From: JBEEJZ01 sp041168905
Lineage (GTDB): Bacteria; Pseudomonadota; Gammaproteobacteria; Burkholderiales; Burkholderiaceae_C
Direction of reading: 5' to 3'
Assembly: GCA_041168905.1 (NCBI GenBank)
Contig: JBEEJZ010000168.1
Coordinates: forward strand, 1-5,620
Length of the DNA: 5,620 nucleotides
Shown: piece after piece, positions 1 through 5,620 of the stretch
Numbering within the stretch: the first letter of the stretch is position 1
Layout of the letters: every line of letters begins with the position of its first letter
Made by a program: the position numbers and the translations under genes
The notes under the pieces: generated by a model
The model's input: only the letters and a program-made list of their open reading frames with translations
Told to the model about the DNA's origin: nothing
Databases searched by the model: none

Positions 1-386
1 GGGAAGGTCTCCAGCACGCGCTCGTAGGTCCAGCCCCGGCCGGTGTCGCTGGCCGGGCGGGCGGCCATGATCAGGTTTTCGCGCACGGTGAGGTTGGGGA
101 AAACACCCCGGCCCTCCGGGACGTAAGCAACGCCACGCCGAGCGACTTCATGGGGCTGGGCTTTGGAGATGTCCTGCCCGAAAAGTTGGATGAGCCCATC
201 GCGCTGGGTGACATGGCCCAGCAGGGTGCGGATCAGCGTGCTCTTGCCCATGCCGTTGCGGCCCAGCAAGCCCACGGTTTCGCCACGCGCGATTTGGAGA
301 TCGATGCCGTGCAGCACATGGCTGGAGCCATACCAGGCGTGGATGCCCCGGGCTTGCAGGATGGGGTCGTTCATGCTGGTGCTCAT
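1..386 (-). CDS. livF: LivF-type ABC transporter ATPase, N-terminal part (cut by window edge)
   Basis: This is the second nucleotide-binding subunit of a branched-chain-amino-acid-type (HAAT) importer; it hydrolyses ATP on the cytoplasmic face. The first 128 codons are present. I translated them from the ATG at 386-384, one base after the livG stop and 8 nt after a GGAGG ribosome site. A second ATG four codons later has no such site. Visible motifs are Walker A GRNGMGKST (residues 42-50) and a Q-loop region reading AYVPEGRGVFPNLTV (87-101). The Glu in PEGR is usual for LivF proteins and separates this subunit from LivG. The signature motif, Walker B and H-loop would lie beyond the left edge. 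A whole LivF is about 235 residues, so slightly over half is seen. The family call is firm. The name gives the subunit type only; the neighbouring ligase suggests an aromatic acid, not leucine, as substrate. Confidence 0.93.
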   Translation of the reverse strand, partial: MSTSMNDPILQARGIHAWYGSSHVLHGIDLQIARGETVGLLGRNGMGKSTLIRTLLGHVTQRDGLIQLFGQDISKAQPHEVARRGVAYVPEGRGVFPNLTVRENLIMAARPASDTGRGWTYERVLETF

Positions 387-387
387 G

Positions 388-1140
388 TCAGTGTCCTCCC
401 AGGTAGGCCACCTGGACCTCGGGGCTGTTGCGCACAAAGTCCGGGGTGCCAGATGCGATGACCGCACCATTCACCATCACGGTGATGCAGTCGGCCACCT
501 TGAAGACGGCGTCCATGTCGTGCTCCACCAGCAAGATGGCGTGGTCAGATTTCAACTCTTGCAGCAGGGCCAGCATGCGGGCCGTTTCTTCGGCGCCCAT
601 GCCGGCCAGGGGCTCATCCAGCAACAGCACTTGAGGGCTGGTGGCCAGGCACATGGCGATTTCCAGTTGCCGCTTCTGGCCGTGGCTCAGCAGGCCCGCT
701 GGCCGCTCCAGAAACTCCTGCAAGCCAGCGCGGCTGGCCGCTTGCTGCGCTGCCGCCACGCTGTCGGCGCAGCGGCTGGCGTCTTGCCACCAGAGCCAGG
801 CCTTGGGTGTGCGGGCCTGGGCGGCCAGTCGGCAGTTTTCAAGTACGGTGAAGGTGGGATAAATGGTGTTGCGCTGGTAGCTGCGGCCCAAGCCTGCGCG
901 CGCGCGCCTGGGCTGGGTCCACTGCGTCACGTCTTGCCCCATCAGCTCGACAGTGCCTTCGGAAGGGGGGATTTCGCCCGACAGGATATTGATCAGGGTG
1001 GACTTGCCTGCACCGTTGGTGCCGATCACAGCATGCACCGTGCCACGCTCCAGTGCCAGCGATACCTCATTCACGGCCACGAGACCGCCCCAGCGGCGAG
1101 TGATATTCGTCCCACGCAATAAAACTTCAGGCGCGCTCAT
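388..1140 (-). CDS. livG: LivG-type ABC transporter ATPase
   Basis: This is the first nucleotide-binding subunit of the HAAT-type importer; it is expected to pair with the LivF-like subunit below the two permeases. The 250 residues are complete and close to the usual 250-260. Motifs in order: Walker A GTNGAGKST (40-48), Q-loop Gln in SYQRNTIYP (Q89), signature LSHGQ (151-155), Walker B VLLLDE with catalytic Glu (171-176), and H-loop His in LVEHDM (H207). All catalytic positions are intact, so it should be active. The C-terminal segment ending VQVAYLGGH is typical of LivG. The signature has His where many LivG proteins have Tyr or Gly; this variant also occurs in related transporters and is not a defect. 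The ATG at 1140 lies 5 nt after a GGAGGT site and overlaps the permease gene before it by 14 nt. Substrate specificity lies elsewhere, so 'livG' is a family label. Confidence 0.96.
   Translation of the reverse strand: MSAPEVLLRGTNITRRWGGLVAVNEVSLALERGTVHAVIGTNGAGKSTLINILSGEIPPSEGTVELMGQDVTQWTQPRRARAGLGRSYQRNTIYPTFTVLENCRLAAQARTPKAWLWWQDASRCADSVAAAQQAASRAGLQEFLERPAGLLSHGQKRQLEIAMCLATSPQVLLLDEPLAGMGAEETARMLALLQELKSDHAILLVEHDMDAVFKVADCITVMVNGAVIASGTPDFVRNSPEVQVAYLGGH
394..400 (-). promoter_or_regulatory. Ribosome binding site of the livF-like gene
   Basis: The minus strand reads GGGAGGA here, with the GGAGG core 8 nt before the ATG at 386. It lies inside the last codons of livG and decides the start in favour of this ATG over the one four codons further in. 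The livG stop falls between site and start (TGA-C-ATG), which suits translational coupling. Confidence 0.75.
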
Positions 1141-2143
1141 CTTCTACCTCCAGCATTTCGGCGCGGCGCGAACTGCGTCCCACCAGGCGCTCTTTCCACT
1201 GGCCTGGTACACCCACCAAGCCCCGCGGCAGCAGGGCCACACTGGCAATGATGCTCAAACCCAAACCCAGTTGCCAGTGCTGGGCAAACTCGCCAAAGAT
1301 GGCCTCGGATTTGAAAAGCTCCTGCAGCAAGGCAAATGCAAAGGCTCCGATCAACGCACCCCGCAAATGGCCGATGCCACCCAGGATTAGCATGATGAGC
1401 ACGGCGCCCGACAAATGCCAGCTCATCATTTCCGGATTCACATAGCCGTCTTTCACCGCAAACAGGAAGCCCGCCAAACCGGCAATGCCGCCCGAAATGG
1501 TGAAGGCGGCCAGTTTGTAGGGGTAGGTCGCAAAACCCGTGGCACGCATGCGCTGCTCGTTCACACGTATGCCGGCCAGTGCGCGGCCAAAGCGCGAACG
1601 CGCCAGCAGGGCCAGAAAGACAAACACCAGCGCCAGCATGGCCAGGGTGAAGCCGTACAGCACCCCTTGCTTGTCCAGATCAATCCAGCTGCCCAAGGTA
1701 GGCTTGACATTGAGATAGATGCCATCGGTGCCTCCGCCCAGCGGCGTGTCGTGCACCACGTAGTAAGCCATTTGCGCAAAGGCCAAGGTCACCATGATGA
1801 AGTACACGCCCTTGGTGCGCAGGGACAAAGCCCCTACCACCAGGGCATATGCCGCTGAAATGAGCACCGACGCGGGCAGCAGCCAGAGAAGCGATGCGGG
1901 CTCACTTTCGGGCGACATCAACACGGCCGTGTAGGCACCAATGCCGAAAAACGCGGCGTGGCCAAAGCAGACCAGGCCAGTACCACCGACCAGCAGCTCC
2001 AGGCTGAGGGCGAACATGGCGTACACCATGATCTTGTTCACCAGGTCCATGCCGAAGTTGCCACCGATCAACGGGTACACGGCCAGTGCGGCAAACGCCA
2101 GGACCACAAATGTCAATTTGGAAGAGTGGGGGGAGGTCATCAT
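1127..2143 (-). CDS. livM: LivM-type ABC transporter permease
   Basis: This is the second membrane subunit of the HAAT-type importer, forming the channel through the inner membrane together with the LivH-like subunit. The chosen start (ATG at 2143, N-terminus MMTSPHSSKLTF) gives 338 residues and follows the upstream stop by one base. The frame is open to an ATG at 2167, which would add eight residues (MACSRRAD) and overlap the upstream gene by 23 nt. I prefer the shorter form because the extra residues look unlike family N-termini. An ATG at 2140 is also possible. Several hydrophobic segments are seen, with the LivM hallmark CFGHAAFFGIGAYT at about residues 59-72. The ATPase-coupling loop is GIRVNEQRMRATGF, about 191-204. 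ILGGIGHLRGALIGAF follows at about 253-268. After the last helix and the LLPRGLVG motif comes a charged cytoplasmic tail of about 25 residues, ending EVEDERA. Confidence 0.93.
   Translation of the reverse strand: MMTSPHSSKLTFVVLAFAALAVYPLIGGNFGMDLVNKIMVYAMFALSLELLVGGTGLVCFGHAAFFGIGAYTAVLMSPESEPASLLWLLPASVLISAAYALVVGALSLRTKGVYFIMVTLAFAQMAYYVVHDTPLGGGTDGIYLNVKPTLGSWIDLDKQGVLYGFTLAMLALVFVFLALLARSRFGRALAGIRVNEQRMRATGFATYPYKLAAFTISGGIAGLAGFLFAVKDGYVNPEMMSWHLSGAVLIMLILGGIGHLRGALIGAFAFALLQELFKSEAIFGEFAQHWQLGLGLSIIASVALLPRGLVGVPGQWKERLVGRSSRRAEMLEVEDERA
1146..1151 (-). promoter_or_regulatory. Ribosome binding site of the livG-like gene
   Basis: GGAGGT on the minus strand stands 5 nt before the ATG at 1140 and lies within the last codons of the LivM-like gene. 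It is the best match to the anti-Shine-Dalgarno sequence in the window. It supports the start that overlaps the upstream gene by 14 nt. Confidence 0.75.
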
Positions 2144-2144
2144 G

Positions 2145-3026
2145 TCAGCCCGCCTTGAACAGGCCATCGGGTTTCCATAGCAGGATCAGTGCCATCAGCA
2201 CATACACCAGCACGCCAGCTGCCTGGGGCAGCAGCACTTTGCCAAAGGTGTCTACCAAGCCGATCAACAAAGCTGCCAGCAAGGCACCCCGAATGGAGCC
2301 GATGCCGCCTATCACCACCACCACAAAGCAGATGATGAGAACGCTGTTGCCCATGCCGGGGTAGACCGACGACACTGGTGCCGCCACCATACCGGCCAGC
2401 ACCGCGATGGCCACACCAGCTGCAAACACCACGCGGTAAAGAAACTTGATGTCGATGCCCAGCGACTGCACCATTTCACGGTTGGTGCTGCCGGCGCGGA
2501 TCATCATGCCCAGCCGGGTCCGGCTGAACACAAAGTACATACCCAGTGCCAGCGCCAGGCAAACGCCCGACACAAACAGCCGGTAGACCGGGTAGGTCAT
2601 CACGTCGCCCAGCGCCAGCGAGCCATTGAGCCATTCAGGGGGCTGCACGCCATGCACGTCGTTGCCCAGCAAGATGCTGCGCAGCTCTTCAAACACCAGA
2701 ATCAGGCCGTAGGTCATCAGCACCTGCTGCAGGTGTTCGCGCTCATACAAAAAGCTGAAAAACACCCACTCCAGCACATAGCCCAGGATGACGGCCAGCA
2801 CCATGCCAACCAGCAGCGTGGCAAAAAAACCGCCGCCAAAGGTGCTGTTGACGATGGGCGCCAGGGCGTAGGCCATGTAGGCGCCGATCATGTAAAAACT
2901 GCCATGGGCGAGGTTGATCACGCCCATGATGCCGAAGATCAGCGTCAGGCCCGACGCCACCAGGAACAGCAGCAAGCCATATTGAAGTGCATTGAGGCAC
3001 TGAATCAGAAAGATGGAGAAATCCAT
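2145..3026 (-). CDS. livH: LivH-type ABC transporter permease
   Basis: This is the first membrane subunit of the HAAT-type importer. The 293 residues are complete and match the usual 285-310. It is very hydrophobic, with about eight predicted inner-membrane helices. Family hallmarks are GLTLIFGIMGVINLAHGSFY (residues 26-45), the ATPase-coupling loop TRLGMMIRAGSTNREMVQSLG (roughly 170-190), and VIGGIGSIRGALLAALLIG (238-256). It ends with the typical LWKPDGLF. The ATG at 3026 is the first start codon in frame after the preceding gene's stop, and the N-terminus MDFSIFLIQCLNALQYG looks normal, so the start is well supported. There is no good ribosome site; an AAGGA lies 23 nt upstream, which is too far. 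The 57-nt gap before it is the largest in the operon. At 293 residues it is too short to be the urea permease UrtB. Subunit type is certain; substrate is inferred from neighbours. Confidence 0.96.
   Translation of the reverse strand: MDFSIFLIQCLNALQYGLLLFLVASGLTLIFGIMGVINLAHGSFYMIGAYMAYALAPIVNSTFGGGFFATLLVGMVLAVILGYVLEWVFFSFLYEREHLQQVLMTYGLILVFEELRSILLGNDVHGVQPPEWLNGSLALGDVMTYPVYRLFVSGVCLALALGMYFVFSRTRLGMMIRAGSTNREMVQSLGIDIKFLYRVVFAAGVAIAVLAGMVAAPVSSVYPGMGNSVLIICFVVVVIGGIGSIRGALLAALLIGLVDTFGKVLLPQAAGVLVYVLMALILLWKPDGLFKAG
2150..2156 (-). promoter_or_regulatory. Weak ribosome binding site of the livM-like gene
   Basis: AAGGCGG on the minus strand ends 6 nt before the ATG at 2143 and overlaps the last codons of the LivH-like gene. 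The match is only partial (AAGG core), so initiation may depend on ribosomes finishing at the TGA one base upstream of the ATG. It favours 2143 over 2167 as the start. Confidence 0.45.
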
Positions 3027-3083
3027 AGTTTTCGTCTGGCTGTGTGCTGTCCTTGGTGGGCGTCGGCTGTCGCTTTTTACGGC
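3027..3083 (-). other. 57-nt intergenic gap between binding-protein and LivH-like genes
   Basis: This is the only gap longer than 9 nt. It is exactly 19 codons long, so the LivH-like gene is in the same frame as the preceding gene, separated by its TAA and 19 sense codons without an alternative start. I see no clear promoter, no terminator hairpin with a U tract, and no ribosome site at the right distance. In transporter operons of this kind, such gaps often let the binding protein be made in excess over the membrane subunits; here that is inference only. Confidence 0.6.
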
Positions 3084-4247
3084 TTACATGCGGCAGCCGC
3101 GTGCCGGGTCAGCCAGGGCCTTGCTGGCAATTCCGACAAGTTTGTTTTCCTTGCCTACCACCTGACGCAGGTAAAAGTCCTGCACCGGGTTGTGGGCCTT
3201 GGATAAGGTGAAAGTCCCGCGAGGACTGTCGATCTTGGCTTTTTCGACCGCTGCAGCGAACTCGGCCTTCTTGCTGACGTCCCCCTTGGCCGCATTCAGG
3301 CCGATGCTCAGGATCTGGGCAGCGTCATAGCCCTGAACGGCATAGACATCGGGTTGCAGCTTGAAGGTCTTGGCATAGGCCAGGCGGAAGGCGTTGTCGC
3401 GTGTCGTGTTCATGCTGTCGGCATAGTGCAGGGCGGTGAACAGGCCTTCGGCGTCAGCGCCCTGGGCGTCCAGCGTGCCGTCGGTCAGGAAGCCAGGGCC
3501 ATACAGCGGAATGGTTTTCTTCAGGCCAGCGGCGGCGTAGTCCTTCACGAACTTGACCGCACCGCTACCGGCGAAGAAGGTGTACACGGCGTCCGGCTTG
3601 CTTGCAGCGATTTCGGTCAGCAGCGCCTGGAATTCCACGTTGGGGAAAGGCAGGCTGAGTTCCTTGACGACCGAGCCACCGCCTTTTTCAAAGGCTTCCT
3701 TGAAACCACTCACCGACTCGTCGCCCGCAGCGTATTTCCAGGTGATGGTCACAGCCTTCTTGTGGCCCTTCTTGGCGGCCACTTCGCCGATTGCGTAGGC
3801 GGGTTGGGAGTTCGAGAACGAGCTGCGGAAGATGTTGGGGGCACACATGGCGCCGGTGATGATGTTGGCGCCTCCGTTGGGCACGATCAGCAGGGTGCCG
3901 GTGTCCTTGGCGACCTTGGCCATGGCGGTGGCCACGCCGGAATGCACCGAGCCGATCAGCACATCCACGTTGTCGCGCTTGATGAGCTTGTTGACGTTGT
4001 CCGTGGCCTTGGAGGGGTCCGATTCGTCGTCTACCTTCACATACTCCACCTCTCGGCCCGCAATCTTGCCACCCTGCTCGGTGACTTGCAGCCGGAAGCC
4101 GTTTTCAATGGCAATGCCCAGTGCGGCATAGGCACCGGTATAGGGCAACATCAGACCGACCTTGAGTTTGGCCGGGGTTTGGGCGCCGGCCGAAACCGCG
4201 CACAGCAAGGCTGCGCCTGCCAGGAATGTCAATTTGAACTTGCTCAT
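3084..4247 (-). CDS. Periplasmic substrate-binding protein of HAAT-type ABC importer (probably aromatic acid)
   Basis: This protein captures the substrate in the periplasm and delivers it to the permease pair. The 387 residues are complete. A Sec signal peptide covers about residues 1-22: a basic start (MSKFK), a hydrophobic core, and a probable cut after AGA before QTPAKLKVG. There is no lipobox, so the mature protein should be soluble. The rest fits the type 1 periplasmic-binding fold (Peripla_BP_6): GLMLPYTGAYAALG (31-44) opens the first lobe, followed by GSVHSGVATAMA (99-110), then NIFRSSFSNSQPAYAIGE (138-155), and VYAVQGYDAAQIL (301-313) late in the protein. Mature cysteines are C135 and C385, a possible disulfide tying the C-terminus to the first lobe. 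The start has an AGGAG site 6 nt upstream. The gene follows an aryl-CoA ligase and a hydrolase, so benzoate or a similar acid is the likely ligand. A branched-chain amino acid cannot be excluded from sequence alone. Confidence 0.93.
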   Translation of the reverse strand: MSKFKLTFLAGAALLCAVSAGAQTPAKLKVGLMLPYTGAYAALGIAIENGFRLQVTEQGGKIAGREVEYVKVDDESDPSKATDNVNKLIKRDNVDVLIGSVHSGVATAMAKVAKDTGTLLIVPNGGANIITGAMCAPNIFRSSFSNSQPAYAIGEVAAKKGHKKAVTITWKYAAGDESVSGFKEAFEKGGGSVVKELSLPFPNVEFQALLTEIAASKPDAVYTFFAGSGAVKFVKDYAAAGLKKTIPLYGPGFLTDGTLDAQGADAEGLFTALHYADSMNTTRDNAFRLAYAKTFKLQPDVYAVQGYDAAQILSIGLNAAKGDVSKKAEFAAAVEKAKIDSPRGTFTLSKAHNPVQDFYLRQVVGKENKLVGIASKALADPARGCRM

Positions 4248-4253
4248 GTGTGT

Positions 4254-4258
4254 CTCCT
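4254..4258 (-). promoter_or_regulatory. Ribosome binding site of the binding-protein gene, overlapping the upstream stop
   Basis: AGGAG on the minus strand stands 6 nt before the ATG at 4247. Its first two bases are also the last two of the TAG that ends the hydrolase gene (TAGGAG). A ribosome terminating on the hydrolase would therefore sit on this site, which suggests coupled reinitiation, although the site is strong enough to work alone. Confidence 0.75.
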
Positions 4259-5060
4259 AAGACTGCTTTTGGAAAAAAAGACCCACGGCCTGTATCAGGC
4301 TGTCGGTTTGGTCGCGGTGCGGGGAATGGCCACAGTGGGCCAATTCAAGTAACTCGGCTTGTGGCGCGCATCGGGCAATACCCCGAATTTGCTCCAGCGT
4401 GCCGTACTCGTCGTCCAGCCCCTGCACGGCAAGTATCGGGCAGGCGATGGCGTCCAGCTCTGCATCGATGCGCCAATTTTTGAAGTCGGGATGCAGCCAG
4501 ATGTCGTTCCAGCCCCAGAAGGCGGAGTCGGGGTTGTCGTGGTGGCGAGCCAGGCGCTGGCGCAGATCGGTGCTCAGGTAGGCTTGCCGCGCCTGCGCAA
4601 TGCTGCTAACCGTGATGTCCTCCACCAGGATGTGCGGCGCCAACACCACCAATGCCGCCACGCGTTCAGGAAAATGCGCCGCGTGCAGCAGGGAGATGGA
4701 ACCCCCATCACTGTGCCCGAACAGCCAGATGGGCTTTGCCTGTGCATCGATTTCCAGCGCCTGCAGCAGGGCCGGCAAAACCTCGTCTGCCTGGCGGTGC
4801 ATGAAGTTCGGGCACCAGGCCAGGTTGGCGGGCCGCGGCGTGGAACTGCCGTAGCCTGGGCGCGAATACACCAGCCCCCTCACGCCCAGTGCCGTGCACA
4901 ACCTGTGAGGGAAGTCCCGCCACATCGACACCGAGCCCAGCCCTTCGTGCAAGAACACCATCAGCGATGATTGCGCATCGACGCTGCCGACCCACTGATA
5001 CTCGATGCGGGTGTCCTGGCCGGCCCAGGAAACGGTGGCAAAGGACGTGACGGCGCTCAT
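4257..5060 (-). CDS. Alpha/beta hydrolase of unknown substrate in an aromatic-acid operon
   Basis: This is a 267-residue single-domain alpha/beta-hydrolase without signal peptide, so probably cytoplasmic. In order: the oxyanion-hole strand and turn VFLHEGLGSVSMW (35-47); RGLVYSRPGYGSS (61-73); the nucleophile elbow GHSDGGS with Ser117; the acid in VQGLDDEYG (D216 or D217); and the catalytic His in HCGHSPHRDQ, probably H245. The triad looks complete, so it should be an active esterase, thioesterase, lactonase or C-C hydrolase. Between elbow and acid lies a short cap region rich in Trp (FWGWNDIWLHP, 181-191), which could form an aromatic pocket. Its ATG overlaps the ligase stop as ATGA, with AGGAAG 10 nt upstream, and its TAG overlaps the next gene's ribosome site. 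It is thus translated with the benzoate genes. From memory, a putative lactone hydrolase was reported near benzoyl-CoA oxidation genes in Azoarcus; I cannot confirm that this is its relative. Fold is certain, substrate unknown. Confidence 0.92.
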   Translation of the reverse strand: MSAVTSFATVSWAGQDTRIEYQWVGSVDAQSSLMVFLHEGLGSVSMWRDFPHRLCTALGVRGLVYSRPGYGSSTPRPANLAWCPNFMHRQADEVLPALLQALEIDAQAKPIWLFGHSDGGSISLLHAAHFPERVAALVVLAPHILVEDITVSSIAQARQAYLSTDLRQRLARHHDNPDSAFWGWNDIWLHPDFKNWRIDAELDAIACPILAVQGLDDEYGTLEQIRGIARCAPQAELLELAHCGHSPHRDQTDSLIQAVGLFFQKQS

Positions 5061-5620
5061 GCGCTGTGGGCTTCCTGTTCGCGCAGCCGGAACCGCTGGA
5101 TCTTGCCGGTGGCAGTTTTGGGCAAATCCGCCACAAATTCGATGAAGCGCGGGTACTTGTAGGGGGCCAGACGGTCTTTTACAAACACCTTCAGGTCGGC
5201 CTCGGACACGCTTTGCCCAGCCTTCAGCACGACAAAAGCCTTGGTCTTGGTCAGGCCGTCGGCGTCTTCCTTGCCGATGACAGCGGCCTCCAGCACGGCG
5301 GGGTGTTGCACCAGCGTGGCCTCGACCTCAAACGGCGAGACGTAAATGCCGCTGACCTTGAGCATGTCGTCGCTTCGGCCGCTGTAGGTGTAGGTGCCGT
5401 CGGCATTGCGTACGTACTTGTCGCCACTCTTGGTCCAGCCGCCTTGAAAGGTCTCGCGTGACTTCACGCGGTTGCCCCAGTACATCATCGCGCTGGAGGG
5501 ACCGTGGATGTAAAGGTCGCCCGGTTCGCCGTCGGGCACGGCCTGGCCGTCTTCGCCGCGCAGTTCGATTTCATAGCCTGGCACTGGCCAGCCAGTGGTG
5601 CCGTAGCGCACAGCCTCGGG
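5057..5620 (-). CDS. bclA: Benzoate-CoA ligase family enzyme, C-terminal third (cut by window edge)
   Basis: This adenylate-forming enzyme would activate benzoate (or a close analogue) with ATP and CoA to benzoyl-CoA and AMP plus diphosphate, in the cytoplasm. The reading frame is open through the right edge; the 187 residues seen are about a third of a usual 520-530. The visible part begins near motif A5 with RYGTTGWPVPGYE (5-17). It continues through GEPGDLYIHGPSSAMMYWGN (31-50), A7 SGDKY (65-69), the hinge motif GRSDDMLKVSGIYVSPFEVE (81-100), and A10 PKTATGKIQR (167-176). K173 is the catalytic lysine for adenylation. The combination VRYGTTG, MYWGN, SGDKY and SGIYVSPFEVE is typical of benzoate-CoA ligases rather than acetyl-CoA or long-chain enzymes. 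The substrate pocket lies mostly in the missing N-terminal part, so 2-aminobenzoate or hydroxybenzoate cannot be excluded. The gene ends in an ATGA overlap with the hydrolase. A GTG at 5611 is internal, not the start. Confidence 0.9.
   Translation of the reverse strand, partial: PEAVRYGTTGWPVPGYEIELRGEDGQAVPDGEPGDLYIHGPSSAMMYWGNRVKSRETFQGGWTKSGDKYVRNADGTYTYSGRSDDMLKVSGIYVSPFEVEATLVQHPAVLEAAVIGKEDADGLTKTKAFVVLKAGQSVSEADLKVFVKDRLAPYKYPRFIEFVADLPKTATGKIQRFRLREQEAHSA
5071..5076 (-). promoter_or_regulatory. Ribosome binding site of the hydrolase gene
   Basis: AGGAAG on the minus strand lies 10 nt before the ATG at 5060, inside the last codons of the ligase gene. The match is moderate and the spacing slightly long. 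The 4-nt ATGA overlap makes translational coupling to the ligase likely. Confidence 0.5.

Noticed and set aside
896..907. Run of alternating G and C (12 nt) inside livG
   Set aside because: It encodes ordinary Arg/Ala codons in a conserved region of the ATPase. It is too short to argue for Z-DNA or a slippage switch.
163..1122. Long plus-strand open frame (319 codons) opposite livF and livG
   Set aside because: Its translation is low-complexity and matches no family, while the minus strand carries intact ATPase motifs over the same bases. It is a typical shadow in G+C-rich DNA.
3080..3099. Possible hairpin at the end of the binding-protein gene (CGGCT/AGCCG arms)
   Set aside because: The stem is only 5 bp with a 10-nt loop and no U tract follows on the minus strand. 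Chance is a sufficient explanation in G+C-rich DNA, so I do not call a terminator or mRNA-stabilising element.
2652..3206. Plus-strand open frame (184 codons) opposite the LivH-like gene
   Set aside because: It is His/Gln-rich antisense of a membrane protein gene, lacks family motifs, and crosses the intergenic gap without its own signals.
1..4247. Transporter as a urea importer (UrtABCDE)
   Set aside because: The LSHGQ signature resembles UrtD, but the LivH-like permease lacks the long N-terminal part of UrtB, and the operon has an aryl-CoA ligase rather than urease genes.
3354..4352. Long plus-strand open frame (332 codons) opposite the binding-protein gene
   Set aside because: It is the antisense shadow of a well-supported gene with signal peptide and family motifs. 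The product is rich in Gly, Val and His without a recognisable domain.
4359..4970. Plus-strand open frame (203 codons) opposite the hydrolase gene
   Set aside because: The minus strand encodes a complete hydrolase triad here; the plus-strand product looks like composition-driven shadow sequence.
5057..5611. Separate small gene starting at the GTG at 5611
   Set aside because: The frame is open to the window edge and the upstream codons continue the ligase sequence (PEAVRYGTTG), so this is an internal codon of a truncated gene.

Overview
The window is a compact, one-directional gene cluster. All seven genes lie on the minus strand and almost every base is coding. The high G+C content and the protein sequences suggest a Betaproteobacterium of the order Burkholderiales, probably Comamonadaceae (Acidovorax, Polaromonas or Rhodoferax type). 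That placement comes from familiarity with the sequences, not from a database search.

In transcription order (right to left) the genes are: the C-terminal third of a benzoate-CoA ligase family enzyme (5620-5057, cut by the window edge); an alpha/beta hydrolase (5060-4257); a periplasmic substrate-binding protein (4247-3084); two branched-chain-amino-acid-type ABC permeases, LivH-like (3026-2145) and LivM-like (about 2143-1127); a LivG-like ATPase (1140-388); and the N-terminal half of a LivF-like ATPase (386-1, cut by the window edge). Spacing is tight: a 4-nt ATGA overlap, a 9-nt gap, a 57-nt gap, two TGA-C-ATG junctions and one 14-nt overlap. No internal promoter or terminator is evident. 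The set looks like one operon whose promoter lies beyond the right edge.

The five transporter genes form a complete HAAT-type (hydrophobic amino acid type) ABC importer in the usual order: binding protein, permease, permease, ATPase, ATPase. Because they follow an aryl-CoA ligase, the likely substrate is benzoate or a related aromatic acid rather than leucine. The periplasmic protein would capture the acid, the ABC complex would import it, and the ligase would convert it to its CoA thioester, as in aerobic benzoyl-CoA (box) metabolism. The hydrolase between ligase and transporter has a complete catalytic triad but no substrate that can be read from sequence. It is the least explained gene here.

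I see no RNA gene, mobile element, CRISPR array, repeat family or pseudogene. No stretch over 300 bases lacks a gene; the longest gap is 57 bases. Overall this looks like a known type of catabolic cluster rather than a new system. The points worth checking are the hydrolase, the transporter's substrate and a few translation-coupling details.
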